From: an uncultured Spirochaetales bacterium | GTDB taxonomy: Bacteria; Spirochaetota; Spirochaetia; Sphaerochaetales; Sphaerochaetaceae | Length of the DNA stretch: 28,098 nucleotides | Reading direction: 5' to 3' | NCBI GenBank assembly: GCA_945947045.1 | Contig: CAMEXG010000008.1 | Span: 1 to 28,098 of the forward strand | Shown here: piece after piece, positions 22,635-28,098 of the stretch | Position numbering within the stretch: position 1 is the stretch's first letter | How the letters are laid out: every line of letters starts with the position of its first letter | The notes under the pieces: generated by a model | What the model was told of the DNA's origin: nothing | The model's database searches: none | The model's input: the letters and a program-made list of their open reading frames with translations, nothing else | Program-made: the position numbers and the translations under genes

Positions 22635-24074
22635 ATGACATCTTCCCCTATTAAAATGAAACTTAATGTAAAGAGGACACTTCTTATTGGATTTGCCTTC
22701 TTCGGAATCTTGTTGCTTTGGCAAGTCTATGACTCATGGTGCCCGACGTTCCTGACAGATATCTTTGCACGACGTATGTACGGCATGTCGTCTGCGGAAC
22801 TGAAATTAGGAGGGGATGCACATAAGATTCTCTCAGTACAGTGGATTGTCGGAATAATTATGGCTTGCGACAACCTTGCAGCCTTAATTCTCCTCCCGAT
22901 ATTCGGACGCCTCTCAGATAAAACAAAGAGTCCTATCGGAAAGAGAATGCCCTATATTCTTATCGGTACTTTTGTCTCTGCCATCGCTTTCCCGTTTATT
23001 CCGCTCTTCTTCCATTACAATAATATCTTGGGTATGGTCATCTCCATGGCCATTGTCTTGATATTTATGATGATGTACCGTAACCCTGCAGTGGCATTGA
23101 TGCCTGATGTGACTCCAAAGCCATTGAGAGCCAAAGCAAACGGTATCATCAATATCGTCGGATACCTAGGTGGTGCATCCGCTACTATTCTTGGAATCTT
23201 CCTGCCTCTTTCGAATTATATTAACACGACAGATGAGAACAGAAAGGTCTGGATGATTGAGATACCTTTCATCGTAGCTTCCATTCTTATGGTAATCTCC
23301 GCCCTCGTTCTCTTTTTTACAGTAAAAGAAAGGAGAATCGAAGAAGAGATTAAAGACGAGATGGAGGAAGGCGAAAGACTGGCGGCCATTGAAACTCCTA
23401 TTGATGATACTAAGCCTATGAGCAGGGCTAATAGAAATATGCTCTTTGCTATCCTGGCTGCAGAGTTCTTGTGGTTTATGTCAGATAACGCTGTGGGAAC
23501 ATATATAGGAAACTACGTAATCTATTATCTTAACAGCGTTTCATCAGCGACCATGATCCTTACTATCATCGGTGGCGCTGCATCTGTAATCGGTTTTGCT
23601 ACAGCCGGTGTCATTGCAGATAAGATTGGCAGAAAGTGGACTATTTCTACAGGTCTTGGAGTTTCTCTTATCGGCTTCGTTCTTATGTGTTTCATTTCCC
23701 CTTCCGGAAAGATTGTCGGTGCAAACGGCGAATTCTCCTTCCCAGTGTTGTTGTATGTGATCTGGGTGATAAAAGGATTTGGAATGTCTCTTGTCCATAA
23801 CTGCTCGTTCCCGATGATCGTAGAGCTCTGCTCTTCAAAGAAGATCGGTCAGTTTACAGGTTATTATTATACTGCAAGTATGTCTGCTCAGACGGTGACA
23901 CCTGTTCTCCTTGGTCTCTTGTTTACACGCACAGGAGCATGGAAGGTACTCCCTGTATACGCTTCGATTCTTCTCATGCTTTCCTTTGTTGTATTCACAA
24001 TCTTTGTAAAGAACATCAAAGCAGTAAAAGTAAAGAATGCAAAGGGATTGGATGCAATCGGCGGAGACGACTGA
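22635..24074 (+). CDS. MFS transporter, GPH/SLC45-like sugar transporter
   Basis: A 479-aa inner-membrane transporter with about 12 hydrophobic segments and a charged central loop (E/D/R-rich, about 235-262). The start is the ATG at 22635, 6 nt after AAAAGGAG; the frame's earlier ATG at 22584 lies inside the promoter. The first cytoplasmic loop reads GRLSDKTKSPIGKRMPYI, the G-x-x-x-D-(R/K)-x-(R/K)-x-x-x-G-(K/R)-R signature seen in SLC45/sucrose-type and GPH carriers. Likely cargo is a glycoside or sugar, probably with cation symport; the substrate cannot be named. It is a single-gene unit with its own strong promoter and terminator. Confidence 0.87.
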   Translation: MTSSPIKMKLNVKRTLLIGFAFFGILLLWQVYDSWCPTFLTDIFARRMYGMSSAELKLGGDAHKILSVQWIVGIIMACDNLAALILLPIFGRLSDKTKSPIGKRMPYILIGTFVSAIAFPFIPLFFHYNNILGMVISMAIVLIFMMMYRNPAVALMPDVTPKPLRAKANGIINIVGYLGGASATILGIFLPLSNYINTTDENRKVWMIEIPFIVASILMVISALVLFFTVKERRIEEEIKDEMEEGERLAAIETPIDDTKPMSRANRNMLFAILAAEFLWFMSDNAVGTYIGNYVIYYLNSVSSATMILTIIGGAASVIGFATAGVIADKIGRKWTISTGLGVSLIGFVLMCFISPSGKIVGANGEFSFPVLLYVIWVIKGFGMSLVHNCSFPMIVELCSSKKIGQFTGYYYTASMSAQTVTPVLLGLLFTRTGAWKVLPVYASILLMLSFVVFTIFVKNIKAVKVKNAKGLDAIGGDD

Positions 24075-24093
24075 TTTAGTATTTACTACACGG

Positions 24094-24126
24094 CAGGTCA
24101 TAGTTAATTCTGTGGCCTGTTTTTTC
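24094..24126 (+). terminator. intrinsic terminator of the MFS gene
   Basis: CAGGTCATAG (24094-24103) pairs with CTGTGGCCTG (24110-24119), ten pairs with two G-U, loop TTAATT, then six Ts. Confidence 0.85.
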
Positions 24127-24161
24127 TTGACGAAAAGCTTACTAGAAAGGATGATTCTATT

Positions 24162-24872
24162 ATGTCTACACATATAACAGCAGAAAAAGGAATGGTTGCA
24201 GAGTGTGTTCTTCTTCCAGGTGACCCTCTAAGAGCGGAACATATAGCAAAGACATTCTTCAAGAATCCGGTAAAGTATAATGAAACCAGAGGTATGTATG
24301 GTTTCACAGGTGAATGGAATAGCCATAGGGTCTCTGTCCAGGGAACAGGAATGGGAATGCCGTCATTCTCAATCTACGCCAATGAGCTTATTGATTTCTT
24401 CGGCTGTAAAAAGCTTATTAGAGTCGGTACCTGCGGCAGTAACAATAAGAATCTGAAACTAAGGGATGTGTTCATTGCACAATCGGCAAACACCGATAGC
24501 GGCATGAATACAGATCGTTTCGGCTCATCTTTTCATTTTGCTCCCATCCCATCATTCTCTTTGATGTATAAAGCCTATGAAGAGGCAGTGAAGGCAGGTA
24601 TCCCCGTTACTGTAGGACCTTGTTTCTCTTCAGATAAATTCTATGACGACAGACATGAAGAGAAGATGGCTATGATGCAGAAGCTTGGAATAATGGCTGA
24701 AGAAATGGAGGCTGCAGAGCTTTATACATTGGGAGCCTTGAAGAATGTAGAGACTCTTGCTCTCTTTACTGTCAGCGATGATATTCTTACAGGAGAACAG
24801 ACCACAGCTAAAGAGAGACAGACTACATTTAATAATATGATAGAGATTGCCCTCAGATCATTCTTTGCATAG
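24162..24872 (+). CDS. deoD: purine nucleoside phosphorylase, DeoD type
   Basis: Phosphorolysis of purine (deoxy)ribonucleosides to base plus (deoxy)ribose-1-phosphate, as hexamers in the cytoplasm. The 236-aa product matches E. coli DeoD in length and order. H4 is contributed across the dimer, then come LPGDPLRAEHIA, the phosphate-binding RG at ETRGMYGFTG, GTGMGMPS and RVGTCGS. EEMEAAELY binds ribose, and catalytic SDD (D near 204) is followed by the arginine in AKERQTTF. The AGAAAGGA RBS is about 10 nt upstream. It lies only 36 nt after the MFS terminator with no obvious own promoter, so some readthrough from the transporter transcript is plausible. It is followed by an 8-bp hairpin. Confidence 0.96.
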   Translation: MSTHITAEKGMVAECVLLPGDPLRAEHIAKTFFKNPVKYNETRGMYGFTGEWNSHRVSVQGTGMGMPSFSIYANELIDFFGCKKLIRVGTCGSNNKNLKLRDVFIAQSANTDSGMNTDRFGSSFHFAPIPSFSLMYKAYEEAVKAGIPVTVGPCFSSDKFYDDRHEEKMAMMQKLGIMAEEMEAAELYTLGALKNVETLALFTVSDDILTGEQTTAKERQTTFNNMIEIALRSFFA

Positions 24873-24875
24873 TAT

Positions 24876-24899
24876 ACGGGTGGATTTCCACCCGTTATT
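24876..24899 (+). terminator. hairpin after deoD
   Basis: ACGGGTGG (24876-24883), loop ATTT, CCACCCGT (24888-24895), then TATT. A perfect 8-bp stem but a short U tract. Confidence 0.65.
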
Positions 24900-24959
24900 G
24901 ATACAATACTCTATTTTTGTTGCAATCTTCTTTCCATGAGAAGTAGTTTATACATGTGC

Positions 24960-25054
24960 ATGTGCCTAATTCTCCCCAATAGAGATTGAGGGCTCTCTCT
25001 GTATGGATTGAAGTTGAAAAAGGGCCTTAGGGCTCATTTTTTTGGGGAGCGAAG
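24960..25054 (+). promoter_or_regulatory. structured leader, possible riboswitch/attenuator
   Basis: CTCCCCAA (24972-24979) is the exact complement of TTGGGGAG (25042-25049), which contains the RBS for the ORF at 25055. Pairing would close a long helix around about 60 nt and hide the RBS. Inside lies a terminator-like hairpin, GGGCC (25022-25026), loop TTAG, GGCTC (25031-25035), followed by seven Ts. I match no known riboswitch: no SAM-I core and no T-box sequence. The gene it once served looks like a MetN ATPase, so a methionine- or SAM-responsive leader is conceivable. Confidence 0.4.
25022..25043 (+). terminator. attenuator-like terminator in the leader
   Basis: GGGCC (25022-25026) pairs with GGCTC (25031-25035), one G-U. 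Flanking A and T runs extend it, and T7 (25037-25043) follows. It lies 11 nt before the start codon at 25055. Confidence 0.5.
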
Positions 25055-25147
25055 ATGATAGAGATAAAAAACTTATCGAAGACTTTCAGGATTAAAGATG
25101 GTCTTGTAAAAGCTCTTGAAGATGTATCGCTTATTCCAAAAAGGTAA
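25055..25147 (+). pseudogene. N-terminal stub of a MetN-like ABC transporter ATPase
   Basis: The ATG at 25055, with GGGGAG 5 nt upstream, opens a 30-codon ORF reading MIEIKNLSKTFRIKDGLVKA then LEDVSL and a stop. This is the standard beginning of an ABC ATPase of the methionine (MetN) type, ending where the Walker A segment should begin. Everything downstream (P-loop, signature, Walker B) is gone. The following sequence joins directly to the region before an M20D amidohydrolase. An internal deletion between metN-type codon 30 and the next gene explains it best. An expressed 30-aa peptide is possible but would not be a transporter subunit. Confidence 0.75.
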
Positions 25148-25152
25148 AGAGT

Positions 25153-26372
25153 GTGGATGAACTAAAAGAGTTGGCAGGAAAAACTGAAATAAATAATCTG
25201 AGAATAGATGAAGTTATCAGGGAAATGGATACGGAGAGAGACTATGTTGTCTCCCTCCGTCGTTTTTTCATGAAAACCCGGAACTTCCAAGGGAAGAATT
25301 CTCTACAGCCAATAAAATTGAAAAAGAATTAAACTCCTTCGGCCTCGAAACAAGACGAGTCGATGGAACTGGAGTTTATGCAGAGATAAAAGGTTGTGGA
25401 GAGGGAAAGACGATAATTCTCAGGGCCGATATAGACGCTATTCCAGTTGAAGAGACAAATGGGTGCTCTTTTATGAGTAAGAATAAAGGTGTAATGCACG
25501 CTTGTGGCCACGACGCACATACTGCATCTCTTTTATTGGCTGCAAAGATTCTTTCAAAGCATAGAGATGAATTTAAAGGCAGTAAAACTCTGTTTTCAGC
25601 AGGCTGAAGAGATAGGATATGGAGCTATGGAGTTTATTAAGGCTGGCCTTGTGACTGGAGATAGAAGCTTTGGGATCCATCTGGCATCTAATATTCCAGT
25701 TGGTAAAGTAAGTGCCACAGAAGGCTCCAATAATGCTTCTGTAGACTATTTTAAGATTACAATAAATGGAAGGGGAGCCCATGTTTCAACCCCAGAAAAG
25801 GGTATTGATGCCCTCTTTGTTGCTTCTTCCATTGTTGTTTCGGCCCAGGCTCTAGTTACAAGAAGAACAAACCCTACGGATAGTGTTGTAATAGGAATAG
25901 GAAAACTGGAGGCGGGAACGGCATATAACATTGTCGCCAAGAGTGCGGTGCTGGAGGGAACAATAAGAGTAATGTACCCTGAGATACGAGAGAAAGAAAA
26001 AAACTTGAGGATCTATCTAAGAATATTGCATCTATATATGGGGCTGAAGCGGAGATAGAATATAAGGATTTTACTTCTCCTTTTATTAACCCTCATATCC
26101 CTACAGAAGAAGTGGCGAAAGTTGCAAAGAAACTATTGGGGGACGAGAACGTCATAACCAATAGACCATTCTCATTGGGCGGAGACGTTTTTGCAGAGTT
26201 TAATCTTCGGGTTCCCGGAACATACGTGTATGTTGGAAGTGGTAATGATAAACAGCCTAATACACTTGTGGCCCTTCATGACGGTTTATTTGAAATCGAT
26301 GAAGACTCTCTATTGATCGCATCCAAATTTCATGTTGCATACTCTCTCTCTTTCCTTGAGAATCTATTATGA
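25153..26372 (+). pseudogene. frameshifted M20D amidohydrolase (N-acyl-amino-acid hydrolase type)
   Basis: Read across three frames this is one M20D hydrolase. Part 1 is YVVSLRRFF; after a shift in the T run at 25263-25268, HENPELPREEF, LRADIDAIPVEE and the metal motif MHACGHDAHTA follow. After a second shift near 25579-25583 come QQAEEIGYGA, the lid domain and GTIRVMYPEIREK. After a third shift in the A7 run at 25997-26003 come GGDVFAEF and the C-terminal LHDGLFEIDED. Apart from the shifts, the residues are conserved, so inactivation looks recent. Two of the three events are single-base losses in homopolymers, so sequencing error must be excluded. The 5' boundary is uncertain; the frame upstream runs into the MetN stub. 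Its end overlaps the next gene region by translation-stop proximity. Confidence 0.8.
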
Positions 26373-26383
26373 AGGAGAAGGCG

Positions 26384-26875
26384 ATGGTAAAGAACGAACC
26401 GAAGTATAAGATAGGAGTATTACAGAAAATTAGAGAACAGTTGGAGCATAGGGCTTTTTGGCTTTATCTATTGTGTAAAGAAGCCAAGAAAAAAGGTTTG
26501 GAGTGGGAGGAATTTGCTCCTGCCGCAATTACTGAGTGTGGTTTGACACAAGGTAAAAATCTGGTGGAGAAGGGTGGCACAGATTCATTGAAGGGTCTTA
26601 GGAAGACTCTCTTCACAAAAGCAGCACAACTGGTTTTTGAGATGGATGTAAAGAAGAGTACTGATGACGAACTTTTCATAGATTTTCATTATTGCCCTCT
26701 GGTCAAGGCGTGGCAGAAGGCTGGTTGTAGTGATGAAGAGATAGCTAGGCTCTGCGATATTGCAATGTGCGGCGACCGTGGAATCGGAGAGAGATATAAC
26801 GCTGATTTAATTCTTGAGTCCTGTATAGCCAAGGGTGATGATATCTGTGCTCTGAGATACAAAAAGAGAAAGTGA
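26384..26875 (+). CDS. L-2-amino-thiazoline-4-carboxylic acid hydrolase-family protein
   Basis: A 163-aa protein of the ATC-hydrolase family (PF14196-type). The founding enzyme opens the thiazoline ring on the way from ATC to cysteine in Pseudomonas; most relatives are untested. The family core is FHYCPLVKAW (101-110, C104), GCSDEEIARLCDIAMCGDRG (C124, D131) and a conserved ECGL near 51-54. I use the ATG at 26384 because AAGGAG (26372-26377) lies 6 nt upstream. An in-frame ATG at 26369 overlaps the amidohydrolase stop but lacks an RBS. It is intact although the gene before it is broken. Its position next to an amidohydrolase and a methionine-type transporter stub suggests sulfur amino acid or peptide salvage (inference). 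Confidence 0.8.
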   Translation: MVKNEPKYKIGVLQKIREQLEHRAFWLYLLCKEAKKKGLEWEEFAPAAITECGLTQGKNLVEKGGTDSLKGLRKTLFTKAAQLVFEMDVKKSTDDELFIDFHYCPLVKAWQKAGCSDEEIARLCDIAMCGDRGIGERYNADLILESCIAKGDDICALRYKKRK

Positions 26876-26887
26876 GACTAGATAGAC

Positions 26888-26927
26888 AAAGGCTGAAGAA
26901 AGTGATGCTTTCTCCAGCCTTTATTTC
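26888..26927. terminator. bidirectional terminator between convergent genes
   Basis: AAAGGCTG-A-AGAAAG (26888-26902) pairs with CTTTCT-C-CAGCCTTT (26908-26922), 14 pairs with one A-C mismatch and a 5-nt loop. ATTTCTCT follows on plus and TTTGTC on minus. It serves the ATC-hydrolase gene and the minus-strand gene. Confidence 0.75.
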
Positions 26928-26928
26928 T

Positions 26929-28074
26929 CTATCTCTTTAGATTCAGGCTTAGTTTACTTCCTCTTCCTTTTCCTTCTTTTACAATTATTCCTTTTTCATT
27001 CAGTTCATCCACCACTTTATTTATACTTGGTGATATCCCTTTGTATCCCAGCTTTTCAGATAAGTCTCTCTTTGACATTGCTCCAGTTGCAAGAAATGCA
27101 ATGATTCTTTCTCTTAATGACATATCATCTTGACCTTCATAGCGATTTTGATTGATAGAATGAATAAACTCTGGGTTTATTCCTATTCTTACTGTCAAAG
27201 ATCTTCTTTCGGGGTCAGTGATAAAGAGTGGGAGAGGATTGTTGTTTTCTTTTAAAGCTTCAATCGCTTTTGGTATTCCTGTATTCCTACCTTCTGTTAA
27301 TCCCAGTTCCTTAAGATAGTTTCCGATTCTTCTATTTCTATATTCTCCACTGGATCTAATATCGAGAGATTCTATCATTTCTTCTGAAATAGACCTGTCT
27401 AACCCAGGGAAGCTTCTTATTTCAATGTAATTGGGAGTGTTAGTTATTGTGATAGGTTCGTTTATCTGGTAACTTCGGTGGTAAACAGCGTTTGCCAATA
27501 ATTCTTTTATGGCATCTATTGGATAATTGTACGATCTAAGAGTAATGGCTTCTCCATCTATTTTTGTAATCTTCTCCTCTAAAACATTATTTTCTATATA
27601 TAGAAGAGCATTTCTCAATTGGTTCTGAATAGGGCCAGTAAAAGTTTTTTCTGTCATATGCCTACCTGTCGGTTCTGGTATGTCGACAAATTCTATTCTG
27701 GCATAAGGGAAAAATTCATTTATTTTGTCAGAGAACATCAATAACGCTATATTTCTTGGTCTTAAGTTTTCTTCCGGGCCATAAAGAAGTTTCATATCTT
27801 GAGCTATTTGAGTTTTGCTCCGTGTATCACATAGGTCGTATAGCTTGCTTTTCACTTCATACAAATGCTCTTTTAGAAGGTTAAGGCTTATATCTTCGAC
27901 ATTCGAAAATGGGTTTTCCCTGTCATCGAAAGGAATGTAGCTGGATTTTTCAAAGAGTTCTTTTAGCATGAATCCCTCAGCTTGTATTGTCTGGGAGCCG
28001 TGTCTTATGTAATATGCCTTGCTACTTTGGTTCTTGAAGACATCTTTACAGAAAAACAGCCGTAAAGCTTCCAC
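26929..28074 (-). pseudogene. N-terminally truncated AlbA/Schlafen-type ATP-binding transcriptional regulator-like protein
   Basis: The open frame gives 381 aa from a GTG at 28074 that lies inside a hairpin and has no good RBS; a stop codon is two codons upstream. Recognisable homology starts with SSKAYYIRHGSQTIQA (about residue 17 on), normally the end of an AlbA_2 (Schlafen-like) domain, so roughly the first 100 residues of that domain are missing. The rest is complete: an ATPase (HATPase_c_4-like) domain with KELLANAVYHRSY as N-box, EIRSFPG, and the GRNTGIPKAIEAL segment, then a C-terminal winged helix (about 319-381). Such proteins are accessory regulators, helicase-like or defence-associated; the function is unproven. 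I read it as cut off by an insertion at the right edge. If an alternative start is used, it could still be made. Confidence 0.72.
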
Positions 28075-28089
28075 CTTTCAAGGTGGAGG
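28068..28089. repeat. hairpin resembling an IS200/IS605-type end
   Basis: CTTCCACCTT (28068-28077) pairs with AAGGTGGAGG (28080-28089), ten pairs with one G-U around a TC centre, followed by ATGTAAGGC. Subterminal imperfect palindromes with this GCTTCCACC...GGTGGAGG look are typical of IS200/IS605 ends and of the 3' end of TnpB guide RNAs. It marks the point where the AlbA-type gene is cut. A TTTAC (28046-28050) to its left could be a TTAC-like target. The rest of any element would lie beyond the window. Confidence 0.35.
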
Positions 28090-28098
28090 ATGTAAGGC

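Noticed and set aside
24127..24161. TTGACG as a -35 for deoD
   Set aside because: Any -10 at 16-18 nt would put the transcript start at or after the deoD ATG; no TATAAT-like hexamer fits.
24900..25054. SAM-I riboswitch or T-box leader
   Set aside because: Neither the SAM-I conserved core nor the T-box TGGNACC sequence is present; kept only as an unclassified structured leader.
1..28098. CRISPR arrays, tRNA or rRNA genes, integrase or att sites
   Set aside because: No regularly spaced direct repeats, no tRNA-like cloverleaf in any gap, and no recombinase gene were seen.

Overview
The window reads like a chromosomal stretch of a low-to-mid GC, Gram-negative-type anaerobe, most probably a spirochaete (possibly a gut Sphaerochaetaceae or Treponemataceae relative). 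The grounds are short lipoprotein signal peptides with spirochaete-like lipoboxes, an outer-membrane beta-barrel protein, ATP-dependent PEP carboxykinase, hexuronate catabolism, and very compact operons with ATGA start/stop overlaps. The phylum call is inference, not a database result. Coding density is above 90 percent and no tRNA, rRNA or CRISPR array is visible.

Layout. 1-434: left edge with a small Lar-type zinc-ribbon protein (phage-like cargo), then a promoter with a perfect palindrome in front of uxuA. 455-2331: uxuA (mannonate dehydratase) and yaaA, separated by a hairpin whose 3' arm carries the yaaA ribosome binding site. 2364-5648: a three-gene unit of unknown function (YkvA-domain membrane protein, a 508-aa protein I do not recognise, and an acidic lipoprotein with a second membrane segment). 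5649-5957: a 309-bp gap with two terminators, which suggests a small RNA, and the pckA leader. 5958-7559: pckA. 7691-10201: lipoprotein tyrosine phosphatase, DUF4097 protein and TetR regulator in one operon, with a 12-bp palindrome at its promoter. 10183-10740 (minus): pyroglutamyl peptidase. 10810-13151: thioesterase plus glutamine-dependent NAD synthetase. 13232-13846: outer-membrane protein. 13917-19503: a tightly overlapping five-gene operon (membrane protein, PhnP-like hydrolase, DNA polymerase I, dephospho-CoA kinase, membrane coiled-coil protein) closed by a UUCG-loop terminator. 19539-21503: an APH(3')-type kinase and an M20 peptidase. 21500-22528 (minus): a compact lysine 2,3-aminomutase-like radical SAM enzyme, divergent from a well-supported promoter driving an MFS transporter (22635-24074). 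24162-24872: deoD.

The right end (24900-28098) is eroding accessory DNA. A structured leader precedes a 30-codon stub of a MetN-like ABC ATPase. Next come an M20D amidohydrolase with three frameshifts, an intact ATC-hydrolase-family gene, and an N-terminally truncated AlbA/Schlafen-type ATPase cut off at a hairpin that resembles an IS200/IS605 end.

Two cross-cutting observations stand out. At least four genes without a convincing Shine-Dalgarno have TAGAAT or TATAAT starting exactly 11-12 nt before the ATG, the signature of leaderless transcription. Also, several regulatory hairpins double as, or directly abut, the next gene's translation start. I found no convincing previously undescribed defence or mobile system. 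The least explained coding unit is the 2364-5648 cluster.
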